A stretch of 64,000 nt of DNA. Source: Ceratobasidium sp. AG-K. Its lineage: Eukaryota; Basidiomycota; Agaricomycetes; Cantharellales; Ceratobasidiaceae. Shown here piece by piece: positions 23,402 to 35,954 of the stretch. The notes under the pieces were generated by a model that saw only the letters and a program-made list of their open reading frames with translations, searched no databases and had not been told where the DNA came from. The translations under genes were made by a program, and so were the position numbers. The stretch covers positions 1,447,001 through 1,511,000 of the forward strand of contig JAWNGF010000013.1 in the NCBI GenBank assembly GCA_037039685.1. Direction: 5' to 3'. The first letter of the stretch is position 1, and every line of letters starts with the position of its first letter.

Positions 23402-25685
23402 ATGATGCGACGGGTATCGGCTTTTCGCTCCTCGGGGCTGCGACGAGGATATGTAAGAAGAGCAGCCGTGGACATGGATCCATCCAGAGCATGGCATAAT
23501 CCGGCAACGGCCTGGCCAACGTCGGCTGGAGGGATCAGCCCTCGTGCTCTTGTCGCGCACCTGGATTCGTTCGTAGTGGGACAGGAGAGGGCGAAGAAGG
23601 TGTTGGCTGTCGCGTGAGTACTCTCGAAGTTTTATCAATGCTAACCCTTACGCTGTTTGCAGAGTGTACAACCATTACACCCGCATTCGCGCCATGCTTC
23701 ACGCCAATATCGGCAATACCAGCGGGGAAGACTTGCCACGGTGGCCGCCTCAGACTGTTTCGGATGGTACGTAGGCTGCAGCTTATCGCTCACCAAGCTA
23801 ACTGCCACGTATCAGTCCCACCAATACAACCTCACCCCCACCGCATCCCATACGAATATCCCGACCGACAAGCCCCTCCTCATCAGCACCTACGGCCAGG
23901 CGCAGTCGATATACCCACGCCTTTCGAGAAGAGTAACGTGCTGCTCATGTACGTACATATGTCAACTCTGCCGATATTCCCTATTCTTACGTGGGAGCAG
24001 TGGGCCGACTGGGTCCGGGAAGACACTACTTGCGCGGACATTGGCCAAAGTGTTGGATGTTCCATTTGCAATGAGCGACGCGACCGCGTTCACCCAGGTA
24101 CGATGCTGCTGTCGTGCTAATTAATTACGTATTAATCAGCGGCTAGGCAGGATGTATGTGGTTTATATGCTTTATTGACGATTCTCTCAACTCGAGGTCT
24201 TGCTAGATGTGGGAGAGGACGCCGAGATGTGTATACATCGACTGGTGCGTTATCAGTTCCCACGGCGGATGTTCAATCCCCACTCGCGCCACGTTTGCTA
24301 ATACGAGGTTTATAGTTGCAAGCGTCTAACTGGGATCCAATACGAGCTTCCACCGGGATCGTATGTATCGACGAGGCGGACAAGATCGCGAGGAGATCAG
24401 GGGGTGGAAGCGGTACGGGTGGGAGAGACGTGGGTGGAGAAGGTGTCCAGCAGGTGAGTTGCGTTCAAAACCGTGCGAACTTCGTTTGACGCCTGTGCTC
24501 TAGGCACTCCTTCGGATGATCGAAGGTGCCACGGTCACCGTGCATGCCAAGGGTGTACAGGACCCTGCTGCTCCACCTGGAGCCCCAGGTCCTACGGCGG
24601 GGATGCCGATGGGTCCGGATATCGTACCTGGACGTGCCGGTGGTGCGCCGCCCAACGCCGGACGTGAGTTTCTCAATCGATTCGACATGCCGAGCTCATA
24701 AGACTTTGCCGCAGCCAAGAGCGAGACATACCAGGTCGATACCAGCAATGTTTTATTCATCATGTCCGGGGCATTCGTGGGATTGGACAAGGTCATCATG
24801 AACCGGATGAGTAAAGGGGTGATCTCAATTCCCACTCACCCTTATATTATGCATACTGATTCGTCCCCAAGTCTATCGGGTTTGGCGCGCCTCTTCCCAC
24901 CGACACCGAATCCAAAACTGGATTTATGCCATTTTTCACCCCCAACGAGAAGAACGGAGAGGTGGCTGTGCTGGATATGATCGAGCCGAGCGATCTGATC
25001 CAATTCGGATACATCCCCGAGTAAGTTTCATTTCGCGAGTTGGACCTTGGCTCACTCGGTGTGAATGATAGATTTATTTCCCGATTACCATGTGTGACGG
25101 CGCTCCGACCGCTTACCGTGCCCGATATGCTACGGGTATTGACCGAGGTTAGGGGTGCGCTGGTCAAGCAGTACGAATCTCTCTTTCAGGGGAGTGGGGT
25201 GGAGATTCGGTTTACGAGCGGCGCGTTGCGGTAATTATCCCTCATTTTTCTAGAGTATCATCTGACAATCCGGACCAGGGAAATTTGCGAGAGGGCGATT
25301 GCGAGGGGTATGGGCGCTCGAGGCTTGCGAGCGGTAATGGAGAGCGTCCTATTGGACTGCATGTACGACGTCCCGGGATCGGTGAGTGCCAACCCAAACC
25401 CCACATACCCTACTTATATGACCTTCTTAGGGCGTCCGCTACGTTCTAATCGACATTGCCACCGTCAAGGGTGAACGCCCTGCAGGCTACTGGTCCCGCG
25501 GCCAAGCCACCCAGTTCTACAGCGCCCTCGCCGCCGAAGAAGCTCTCGCCGAAGGCCCGTCGGGTGGGAGCGACACGGACCCCGAGTCTGAGCAGTTGGC
25601 GATGGATCTAGCCGAGCGCGAGAGAGAGAGGGAGCGGAGCGTCAAGAGCCGGAGAAAGGCGAGTGGAGGTGGACAGATTCCGTAG
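23402..25685 (+). CDS. MCX1: Mitochondrial ClpX-type AAA+ unfoldase (Mcx1)
   Basis: Thirteen exons join in frame to 552 aa: 23402-23613, 23663-23766, 23816-23948, 24001-24097, 24147-24153, 24207-24244, 24316-24453, 24504-24663, 24715-24818, 24872-25020, 25072-25230, 25279-25381, 25431-25685. The N-terminus is Arg-rich without acidic residues ([11 protein letters not shown]), a likely mitochondrial presequence. Then come [13 protein letters not shown], Walker A GPTGSGKT, the pore loop AGYVGED, Walker [10 protein letters not shown], a sensor region, PEFISRLP and the C-terminal small domain ending in a charged tail. There is no Cys4 zinc-binding domain, as in fungal Mcx1. A Gly/Pro-rich insert sits before [11 protein letters not shown]. 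It unfolds matrix proteins and in yeast activates haem synthesis. Exon 5 is only 7 nt. Start chosen at the first of two adjacent ATGs. Confidence 0.93.
24147..24153 (+). other. 7-nt micro-exon of ClpX
   Basis: GCAGGAT lies between acceptor ..cggctag and donor gtatgt. It supplies A, G and the first base of Y in the conserved AGYVGED pore loop, so its use is forced by the protein. Confidence 0.85.
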
Positions 25686-26128
25686 TGGATGTATTATATT
25701 TTGATGCTATTATTGCTATCTTGTTTGAGTGGAAATTTTGATGTGGTTTGTTCTTTTTGGTTGGTGAGCTTTGTGGTGATGGGTTCTAGCGAGTTTGTCG
25801 GTATATCTAGTGATTGGGTCGACCCTGGCGAGAGATCTCCCGTTTCTCGCTCAGAGTGCTTGAAGGCGTATTTGTGATTAGCTGAACGAGCGACACACCA
25901 TCATCGGCTGTGCCTATGAATTGGCGTTGTTCAGAGTAATTGTTGTGTAATAAACACTCTCGAGTATGTCAATACGGAGCATATGCCTGAATTCGCGTGT
26001 GAAGCTGTAAGTCGTTTGCAACGGAGGTGTGTATCCTTGTTCAAAATCTGAATAGCTACAGATTCTCGTCCCATTGTGAATATTACTGCATTGAGATTGA
26101 GATTTACATAATTATACCATATGACCTC
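25686..26128. other. Intergenic, 3' of ClpX
   Basis: T-rich 3' region of ClpX, then sequence without a supported gene up to the hAT-like element. Confidence 0.45.
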
Positions 26129-26136
26129 AGGTACTC
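26129..26136 (+). repeat. 8-bp target-site duplication AGGTACTC (left)
   Basis: Identical to 26756-26763. The 8-bp length is diagnostic of the hAT superfamily. Confidence 0.85.
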
Positions 26137-26755
26137 TAGGGTGTAGTTATTAAGTGATATGTTACTAGCCAGTGTTACAAACATTACGCTACAAACGTGT
26201 TAATAACGATGGTAGAAACTGACCCGGAAAAATGGCGTGTTAATAACAATTATTGCATAACTCGGCTCAGCGCGCCGTGAATTGTTCTGTTGAGTCAAGT
26301 TCGGCCCACCCTACATTGCTAGCGATTATGGTGGGACCGCTTCCAGGTACTCTCCGACTGGATGATGAGATTGGCAGCGAAGACGGGGAGGAAGTGCACG
26401 AAGCAGTGATCCCTGATGCAAAGGGGTTTAATGTGACAACCGTCTACGGTGTTGACCTTAGGAACCCGGTTTTGCTTGAGCTCCTAGCAGATCAAGCAGT
26501 TGAGGGAGTGGAAGGGGCGCAAGCAGAGAGTTTGGGACCGGAATCATAACGCAAAAGGCCTTCTGAGGGACAGTTGTCGGCCAAGAAGGATGTTAGTGCA
26601 GTTAACTTGGATGTATTCTAATTCACGCAGTGTGTTGCACCATACAAATTGTCGTGTCACATGGTGGTAATGACACGTGTTAATAACGCGCTGTGATTAA
26701 CACCCCCGGTTATTAACGTGTGATTATCTCTCTGGGACGTAATAACTGCACCCTA
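26137..26755. mobile_element. Non-autonomous hAT-like DNA transposon (619 bp)
   Basis: Terminal inverted repeats start TAGGGTGTAGTTATTA on the left and TAGGGTGCAGTTATTA on the right (one mismatch in 16). They are flanked by a perfect 8-bp duplication AGGTACTC. Short copies of GTGTTAATAAC and its complement cluster at both subterminal regions (about 26200-26250 and 26678-26725), as transposase-binding repeats do in hAT elements. No transposase is encoded; a 98-codon frame inside (26253-26549) has no recognised domain. Confidence 0.82.
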
Positions 26756-26763
26756 AGGTACTC
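26756..26763 (+). repeat. 8-bp target-site duplication AGGTACTC (right)
   Basis: Identical to 26129-26136. Confidence 0.85.
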
Positions 26764-27027
26764 GGCAGCTCGTCAAGACCGACACTGGCCAGCTCCATAC
26801 ACCAGACTCGCTTTGTGGGGATTTTGTGCATTCGCTTAGCCAGCTAGGTATGGCAAGTTCAACTACCACTTTGAATGCTGCTCAAGCCTGAGATAGCATT
26901 ACAATAGTGGTAGATCAACCTCATGGATGCAGCGCTTATTCATAAATTGCCAACCGGGCGCTTGCGCGCTGTCACAAGCCCATTGCCTCGTGTACGCCCT
27001 TTCGAACCCAACCACGAGACTGTTCCG
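26764..27027. other. 5' region of DUF6535 gene A
   Basis: No separate gene. The in-frame ATG at 26923 could lengthen gene A, but the paralogues B and C start at the position equivalent to 27028. Confidence 0.4.
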
Positions 27028-30000
27028 ATGCTACTGAGTACATACAGAAGAAGAAGATACGAGAAGGACATTGGCGACTATGGACCGGCCCGAGCCGAGG
27101 AACGACTGCTGAATGCCACACGACCAGCGCCAGTCGCCGATACCCAAGGCGACAAGGGGCCCAATCCGGTGGTGAGCCCGTTGGCATCAAGTTGATCTTG
27201 AAAACGACTAACATACTCATCAGGCACAACCGACGGATCCGCTACTAGAGTTTGATGAGTATGGGACAGAGTTGCATAGGGATGCACGAGTCTGGAAGGT
27301 GTACGTGAAGGAAACCGACAAGTATGACGCGGACCTTGTCAAAGGGTGGAACGAGTAAGTTACCTCTGTTAAACACTGCCCGAAGAGCTACTTTTCAACT
27401 CATTGGTGGCACGTCTAGCTCGACTGACGTGATTCTCAGTAAGTGTCTCGGTGTTGTGTGATACAGATTTTCATTGATATGGCTTCAGTCTTCGTTAGTG
27501 AACGCCGCTCACTCCTGGTGCTTGTGATCTAATTCCATTTAAATAGGCCGCGCTCTTCTCGGCCATATCTACCGCGTCCGCTAAGTTCCTGTAGAATGCA
27601 TACGCCCAGTGGCTAACCATTTCTACCGCCTTATCATATTAGCTTTCTGATCGAGAGTTCAAAGATGCTTCAGACCGATCCCGCCGATGTATCGGCACAA
27701 GCCCTGCTCGATATCTCTCAGGTCCTACGTACAATTGCTAACGGCAGTCAACCTGCTGGATCCCTGGATCCCTCTCCTAGTCGACCTTCAGACTTTGTTC
27801 CTTCTCATGCTGCGGTCTGCGTGAACACTCTATGGTACCTCTCTCTCAGTCTCAGTCTTGCGACGTCGTTTATTGCGATTCTATCCAAGGATTGGTGTCA
27901 TTCGTTCATGGCAACCCGGACTGGACACCCATACCCGCAAACTCTCCGGCGACAACAGAAGTGGGATATGCTGGAACAGTGGAAGATGGCCGAGTTACTT
28001 GCGGTGCTGCCATCGATGATTCATGTTGCGTTACGTGAGTTGACTGGAAGCATACATTCACCGGAGCTGATATATTTTGTAGTACTATTTTCCATTGGAC
28101 TGTGTATCCTATTGTGGGAAACGCATAGGGTCGTGGCATTGCCGGTCATCTGTATCACTGGAGTTGCGTTTAGCTTCTACGTGTGGTCGAGCATGACAGC
28201 TGTAGTCCTCGACTGGTTCCCATATCCAACAATCGTGTCCAAATTGTGCCGTACTGAAATTGCCCGACACGTGGCCCATGTCATCTCTCAAGTTGCGTCC
28301 CACCTCATGCACAATCTAAAGTTACTATGCTCTTCGGTTGGCTTTGTTGTGCTACGAACCTTCCAATACCTTCTTTTGGTCCCAGGCATTCCCGTTGCGC
28401 TCATTGATGGCCTGTTGGAAGAACCTCTTGACAAATGGCACTGGCGCTTCGCATCACATTCATTACTCCTGCGGCTTCTGACGATGCCACTATACTGGTT
28501 TTTATATCTACTGGTATGGAAGCCAGCAAGCAAAGTCTTTGGTTGGCTTGGTAATCTATTCGACTACCTGGAATCAACTGGGGACTCCATAAAATCACGG
28601 TTGTCAAAACCAAAGTGGCGGCTTGAATCAGCAAACCTGCAGTCAGCTTTGGTTGCCAAGTCAGACAGCTTTAGCGCAGGACACAATAGTATAACAAGTC
28701 TAGCAATAAGCTGGTTGATCAAAAACTGCGAGGTGCCCCAGTCCGTGGATATAGCTCTGCAATCACTTGCTGGAGCAGGCAAAGGATTTGCGTATGAACC
28801 CCTCCGCGAATGCAATGCCGCAGTGGAGATATCGAAGCGCCTAGCGTCCAGTAATATTTACAGGGACAGCCAGGTGCAGAAAATTGTGTTGCTCTATTCG
28901 CGAGCTCTCTCGTTCCTAAGCTCTGCTTCCAACCCGAGTTCAAATCGCAGCCGACAGGACGCAGGTGACGAGCTGGAAGTAATGATCTGGAATTTACAGA
29001 CACTATTTGAAAAGTGAGTTGACACAACCTACTGGGTCACCTTGCCGTGCAGCTCATCTATGTACCTCTCCGCCAGCAATGTTGCAGGGTTGATAACAGA
29101 TGGCGAATTCCAGCCTAGCCCACAAAACCTTGCAGCCCTACAGATTGGCAATACCGCAGCATCGCACAGCTTGAAACTCATGAAGGACAGCCACAAAGGC
29201 TCAAGCGAGCTATTTGACTCGATCACCCAAATGATGACTCGACATCTAGCTGAAGAGCCTTTACATCCATCCGCTTTACTTTCTCTGGCGAACGCTGCTT
29301 CACTTCTCTCCTTGTTCACAGATAGCACCTCATCGACCCCGGTGTTACCTGGTTTGTGCGGACAGATTCTGAGACGGACAGAGTACTTGGATACACCGCT
29401 ACTTCGGAATTCCCTCGTCACTTGCGTGCTCTTACACAGCAAGTATCTGCAACACAAGAAATCACAACTCTTGACTGAGGCTGGCGCAAGCTACAAACCA
29501 TCCGAAGAAATAATGCAAGCTCTTATTGACCTTCAAGCACACGACGGAGAAAGCGCGATTATGGTAGCTGCGTTTGGGCTTGAGGAACTGATTAAGGCAC
29601 CAGCCAACTACTACCTGAAAAATCATGCCTCCGCTATCGAAAGCATTTGGGGACTGAAATGTGCCGTTGACATTAACTCCGCCTCCGCCACACTGAATGC
29701 GGGCGCTGTTAGCAACAACGTCCGGCAATGTCTTCAAGCTCTTCACACCACATACAGGCTCGTACGAGTTGGAGCACCATATACGGCAACCTACGGATTT
29801 GTGCTTGCAGTCATATGTCGAGATCCGCCCAGTCGGTTGCAAGGCTGGCAGATATTCTCTACATTTTGCTTCCCGAGAGCTTCGCGCCACGGGCTTTGGT
29901 ACCATCTGCAAGCGTATTCAATTATAGATTCATTGGTACAGGAGATTGATACTGGCAACGAAGTCATGCGTTTCTTTGCAGCTGGTCAGCTGTGGCTGTT

Positions 30001-30856
30001 CTTTACCCCCCACGTGCACGGCGACCCTGATGCTATATGGAGCTCCGTATTACTGCAGCTCCTAGAGAAATACGCGCCTGCTGGGATACAGGGAGACGAA
30101 CCTAGGCACCAGCACCTAGGCGAACTAATGGAGGAGTTGTGGGACGGTTCAAGCGAGCCCATACTCGAATCTCTTGGGGTGTATGGGTATCGACTTATGG
30201 AGTGCGTGTACCAATGGCGCAACTGCCCCATTTCCCAACAGATTCACGATGGGCTACATGACACACCTCAGGAACTTCGCGGACTGTCGTCGTTTTTGGA
30301 CTCGCGGTCGCTACCAGTCGCAGGAGATGGAGGAAGATCCATATCGGCTAGATCATCAACGACTGAATCAACCGATGCAGCCGAAGCTATCCACTCGCCG
30401 AATCACGCGACTCCTGCGGCCGGAAACGTCGAACAAAACCGAGCGAGCAACGCCGATGAAGATATCCAAAAAGATTCGAGTCTAGATAAAGATCCCCAGG
30501 ACGGGCCCCGAGATCGTCCGACCAGCGCGACAGTCCATCGAGGTGACACAGAGGAAGAGATTCCAGGAGACGAGGGAGATACGCACCAAGTGACGGATGG
30601 GCCTCCAGGTGATATACAGGATCAGGACGGAACCTTGGGCGAAGTTAGCATTACGGAGGACGGAGGTGGCAGGGAAGCGAATAGTACAGGCGGTGGAACA
30701 GCACCGGTGAACCAAGAGCGTGGGGCAAGAGACAAGGCGTCGAAGGAAGATAACAAGATGAACGGACCAGGAAATGACGATCAGTTGGGTGGAAGCAGGG
30801 ATCATATTGCGATTGACATCCCGAAGGCAGCGGGCGGTGGTTCTCGGGGTGATTGA
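27028..30856 (+). CDS. DUF6535 membrane protein, paralogue A
   Basis: Eight exons sum to 1,143 aa in frame: 27028-27171, 27224-27354, 27419-27438, 27489-27493, 27547-27575, 27643-28034, 28083-29013, 29077-30856. The N-terminal domain has FDEYGTELHRDARVWKVYVKE, then W-N-x-STDVILIFAALFSAISTAFL (first hydrophobic segment), a second at LWYLSLSLSLATSFIAIL ending in KDWCHSF, and two more in exon 7. This pattern matches DUF6535, a family expanded in agaricomycetes with no known function. The C-terminal exon starts NVAGLITDGEF, is helical and Leu-rich, and ends in a long acidic, Gly/Asp-rich tail closing with a basic-hydrophobic patch. Starts MLLSTYRRRRY like paralogue C. Domain call good, role unknown. 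Confidence 0.8.
27489..27493 (+). other. 5-nt micro-exon (TCTTC) of DUF6535 gene A
   Basis: Between acceptor ..cttcag and donor gttagt. It completes I and encodes F in the DVILIFAALFSA motif. The equivalent exon is TATTC in genes B and C. Confidence 0.75.
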
Positions 30857-33201
30857 TTGTAGCTCGTAACTCAAGCAGTATTTGGATTTGACACTCTATT
30901 TGTTGTGGTGTTTTGGGCTGTAAATTGCCTGGGATACTGGCTTTGAGCGAAATGTCGAGTAGATCAGGTTCATTCCAGTGTGTCATCGGCAAAGACTGGT
31001 TCCCATGGATAGGTCTACCTAGGGTACCGAGTACGCGGAAGGTGGCCTGGATTCGTTCGAGTGCAGCATTGGACTCTGAACGCGCAGTATTATGCGGAGG
31101 AAGTGTTATGATCGTGGGCTGAGATTTCACTTTCAATTGAACGACCCTAGTACTCTGGCATGAACCATCCCGGCTTCGCATCATGTTGAGCGAAAAGCGA
31201 AAGTCGAGGCCGATGCGTGAGATCCGACTGTGAGAAAGGTTCACCACCGCGTTGCACAGGTCCGTAATGACCGGAAACGCTTCTGAGACGGCACGAGTGA
31301 AGCAAGGCAAAGGTTAGCCAAGATACAACCTAGTATGACTTCTACACACACATGTAGTGGCAGCGCACCTGCTTAGTAGATATTGACAAAAAATAGTCGC
31401 ACGAATGGCGGGTGCATTCGGAAGAAGACGGTTGGACGCACGGGAGTAGACTGCGGGCTGCCTCGTCAGCCAAGTCGACCTCCGAGAGCATCAAATCATA
31501 AGTGAGATATACTTGATTTACTCGCCGAGATACCTTCTTCGAGCCCTTCAATTTGTATTTGTCCTGAGGTGGCGTGTTCAGCTCGCGCGGACTTGGTGGC
31601 TGGGGGTCAAGCGCCGAACCGAGGAAGCTGACGTATGCATACTCGTCGCACCCAGAACTTATGACCAACTGCCACCCATGGCCAAGACATTCTGGCTGTC
31701 GGCAAACTCTCGAGCAGGTATGTGGACCGAATGAAAAGTATGAGTTGCTCTTGCGAACCCCAACTCCTTGGTCTCTAGTAAAGCTCTGGCGTCGCAGCGG
31801 ACAGGCTCGAGGCGAGTTTGAGCGTTCGAGCCCAGTTAGCGGGGTGGAGTTTGAGGGCCACGTCTATATTGATGTGCTCGCTCCTAGTGCCATCTTGACA
31901 AGTGGTAGAAGTCGGGGTACGAAGGTGAGTGCACGACAAGCTGCTTGCGGAGCTAGCTAATCCAGGCATGAAGAAAACCAAACGGCGAATCGACGCGACG
32001 TGCTCGGCTTTCCAAATTCGCTCTTCCATAACCACAATCTCCGTCGCAAATGCCCCAGAAAACGAGCGGAAAGTCAATTCATCTGGCGGGATTTAGCGGG
32101 AGTCCACTTCACCCATCGCTCATCGATCTCAGTCGACGATAGCCTCGCCACTTCCGCGCCTGGGTTGCAGAATCGCCCATGTCCTTGCTCGCCGTGCGTA
32201 CTTACGTCGGGTTCAACTATTATGATGATTTATTTGTTTACAGAACGAACTCGGAGGTGGCGACTGCTCGTTGAGCGATGGCGTTTATCGCACTTTCGCA
32301 CGGCACAGACTATGTATTCCAGCCAGTTACTCGGCAACGCCGGCACCAAGTCCGGCGACATCGCTCCACAACGTCCCTCATCCGAGAACAATGTGCCATC
32401 ATCGAAGCAACAAAGATCGAAGCTAGCCCGAGCCCAGTCATGTATATCGTAATGGGCCCCTAATCGGTTCCCTGATGGCCCCAGACCCTTTGAGCAAACC
32501 AAATGAAGACTTTCCTCGACACGGCCAGGTGATGGCAGACGAGGTTGATAGTGTGGTCTTGGTGAGAACACGACCAGTGAGCACACCTGTTCATTCGGAT
32601 ATTACAGAATCTGACGCCCCATAGATTTGATATCAGCACTTGCTAGGTAGATCAACGTCCAACCGCCCCATGCTGGAGCAGAAGACAACGAGTCGCGGTT
32701 TGTTCGAAGAGAGGCCAACTGAAGCTGTCGGGACAAAGTGCTCGCTCGATCCGGCGTAAGGAGGGGAGAGTTTGGTTCTGGGTGAGTTTGCAAGTATCAT
32801 CTTACAAACCAGCTGATTTAGGGCCAAAGAGAATGAATCCACGCGGCGGTGGAAAAGAACGCGCATAGTTTGAGTCCTCGGTCGCAGGGCACCCTTGCAT
32901 TACAGTAAACTGGCGTCTCAGTGGACAAGATAGTGCGACGCTATTCTGGATTTGCTTCTATCATCGTATGTCCCTCGATATAGAATCCAAACCTTCTTTG
33001 ACTCCGACTCGATCGAATGTCGCCACTGTGGTAGCAATATAATCACGCCGGTAATTGTCTCGACTTGTGCTTCCAAGCGGCGCTTGATCGAGCATTTGAT
33101 CTGAGTCAGCGAAATCAAATTTTATTTCTCCGCCACCACAATCGCGAGCTCATCCCCCTCCTAGATTCGACTGTCGGCGTTCACCATATAGACTCGGAAG
33201 T
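30857..33201 (-). other. Region with possible minus-strand exons, gene unrecognised
   Basis: Long minus-strand open stretches lie at 32586-32230, 32077-31775, 31668-31342 and 31310 downward, with protein-like composition (for example FDLCCFDDGTLFSDEG and SHSRISRIGLDFRFSLN). I could not chain them into one frame with good splice sites, and the last one overlaps gene A's tail antisense. They may be exons of an unknown gene, a decayed gene, or chance. Confidence 0.25.
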
Positions 33202-35954
33202 ATGTACGGAGACTGGAAATCTCATCTAATGGATCTTGAATGGTCTCTGATCGAGGGCAAATGGCGTCCGTCACTCGACTCGCTCGACCTCGCATCCCTT
33301 CCCGTTGTCCAACTCGTTCGATGGGTCGTCGACGGCCAGCTCAAAGACGCCCTCACGTCCGATCTAGCTCGGCAGCTTCTGACACTTAATCATACCGCTC
33401 AAATGTTCACGCCCGAAGGTTCCTTCAACGGCCGACTCGAATCTTATTTCCGCCTCAGAGTCGAGACGGACGACGACGAATCGGCCGAGCTCGTGCGTTT
33501 GGCCATCGCCGTCGCCTCGCTGCACGCCTTTTTACAGCTCAACTGGACTGGACCTGATCTTGATCTCGAGACCCTGGACATCTTGACGCTGCCCTCTCCA
33601 CCGTCGACTCCGCTGACTAAAGAACTCCTCTCGGCCCAAGCCGTCTCTGAACTCGCTACCGGTGGAGAACCAGCCTACCACCTCGCCCAACTCCCCGAAC
33701 TCGTTCGAATCGCCCAAATCATCCTGTCGCGCGGATTTGATACCCTCGTCTCGGGTCCGTGGTGGCAACTCCGCGCCCACATCGTCCATCAGCAGCTTCT
33801 CGACGATCCTGTTCCTATACTCGACCATTTTTGGCTTGTTTTGGCGCCGTTGGAGGAGCACGAGGCCGTCAAGGCGGATCCGGATCTGTTGGGCCGACTC
33901 GTACTCGAAAAGGGGCTGTTGAGGCATATATTCTCGCAGGACCGACAAGCGGCAGATTTATTTGTCCAGGCGGCGCGGGCGACGGGGTTGCAGTACGAGT
34001 TGACGGGTGCACTCGGAAAACGGACGAAATTCCAGGTGCGGGATCATACCCAGCTCGTGTTGCTCGCCAAAAGTCGAGAGGCCGAGGGGGGAAAGTCGGA
34101 TACCGCCAACGTTCCCGAAACCATGCAGCTGAACGATGATACCCTACTCGAGAAGACGGAATATACGTCTTCGTCCGCCGGCGCTGAAGCGTTTGCCGGA
34201 ATCGACCCTTCGAACCAACCCGCGCTTACTCCCCTCGACCAATGTATTTTCCTCGGCATGTGTCTCAACGTCCGAAATACCTCGCCCGCGCACGGCCTCA
34301 CGGCTGAACAGATGATGCCCTATATATCTCGCGTCATATCCCATCCCCGCAACTGGTCCGTCCATACCATGGCCCTACTGCTCCGTGCCCGCCTCGAGTC
34401 GACCCGAACACGTACCGTCGAGCGATCAACGCTCCAGCTTCAAGCCCTTGTCGAACAAATGCCGACGGCCGATAGTACGCTTTCCGAGCGCCTTCTATAC
34501 GTCCACTCGATCCCGCTCCCGAGCAAATGGGCCATGGAGCGCGAGCTCGCACATCGTTTCTTGAGCATCGGCGTCGTCAAATCGGCCCTGGAAATTTTTG
34601 AACGTCTGGAAATGTGGGAAGAAGTCGTCAAGTGCTATCAATCTATCGAACAACGCGACCGAGCGCTCGAAATCGTCCAGGATCTGCTCGCTGGCCGGAA
34701 ATCCGAGGCTGATGTCGTCCTGTCGAGAGGGCGGAACGCGGGGTCTGCGTCACAGGCGCGGATGGACGCGGCGCGCGAGGCGAAGCTTTGGTGCCTGCTC
34801 GGCGACCTCGATTCGGCCAAGTCGCTCGAGTATTATACCAAGGCCTGGGAAGTCTCTGGTTCCAAGTCGGCTCGAGCCGCACGTGCGCTGGGCGGGTATT
34901 ATTTTGCGAGGGGAAATTACGTCGAGGCGATTCCCCATTTGAAGCAAGCGACCGCGATGCAACCATTGCATTCGCGTGCGTGGTTCCTGCTCGGGTGCGC
35001 TCAGGTTCGGGAGGAGAATTGGGTCGAGGCGCGGGACGCTTTTGCGCGATGCGTGGGGATCGACCAAGAGGACGGGGAGAGCTGGAATAATATTGCCAGC
35101 GTTTACCTCCGAATGGAGGAAAAGGGGATCGCGGGAGGAGAGGATTTGACCGCCAAGGTGATAGTCCATCTCGTCTGTCCGACTCGGGCTAACACTCTCT
35201 TTAGGACGAACCAACCTCAACTACCTCGGACAGGTTCGGAAATAAACTACTCGCGTTCCGAGCGCTCAAACAAGGCCTCCGGTACTCGTATGAAAACTGG
35301 CGAATGTGGCAAAATTATATTATTGTCTCAGTTGACGTCGGCGAACTCTCCGAGGCATGTCGTGCTCTCGCTCGGCTTGTCGCACTGCGCATTGACAAGG
35401 ACGGTGCCGCCAGTGTGGACGTCGAGGTTCTGGAACGACTCGTGGATGCCGTCACTCGGGCCCCTCCCAATGAAGACGAGGGCGATAATCGAAGCGCGGA
35501 CGACGGGCACGGATTGTTCCCTGGCGTGTACGACCTCTTTTCCCGTGTCATCCTGCCTCGCGTCTCGGATTCACCGCGCATATATCGTGCTTGGGCTCGA
35601 CTGCTCGTTTGGCGCGCGCAGGCTCGGGACAAGACCCACCTTCAAGCAACTTGGGCCGAGGCTCTCGAGGCACATATGAATGCCTATCGCGCCGGGGTCG
35701 CCGTCGATCCTCGCGTTGAAACCGATACGGACAGATTCCGTGAGGCTGTTGCCGAGATTACGGAGCTCGTGGATATCATGCGAAATTTCGGACCGAGGGC
35801 GCAGGAAGAGGGAGGGGGCCAGAGCCGGGGAACATGGCAGTTTCAGGCGAGGAGCTTGGTTAGGACGTTTATGGGGAGGACCAAGGCTAGTTTTGAAGAT
35901 GAGCCCGAGTGGGAGGACTTGAAAGAGCTCCTCGAGGAACTGAAGAATGAATAA
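33202..35954 (+). CDS. TTC27/Emw1-like tetratricopeptide repeat protein
   Basis: Two exons (33202-35157 and 35205-35954) with one 47-nt intron give 901 aa, near the usual size of TTC27-type proteins. The N-terminal half is helical. The family block 'FVQAARATGLQYELTGALGKRTKFQ' lies at about residues 255-280. TPR motifs follow (about 450-650): 'AARALGGYYFARGNYVEAIPHLKQA', 'RAWFLLGCAQVREENWVEARDAF', 'ESWNNIASVYLRM', 'YENWRMWQNYIIVSVDVGELSEA'. In fission yeast, Emw1 is essential for cell-wall integrity and O-mannosylation; human TTC27 is a poorly understood assembly cofactor. Intact, GC-rich and codon-biased unlike the decayed neighbours. Start is the first ATG of the frame. Confidence 0.85.

Noticed and set aside
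26253..26549. 98-codon frame inside the hAT-like element as a host gene
   Set aside because: Lies wholly within the inverted repeats, with no recognised domain and no introns.
29029..29457. Several long minus-strand frames opposite the DUF6535 genes
   Set aside because: Shadows of conserved plus-strand exons; they share no similarity among paralogues in their own frame.
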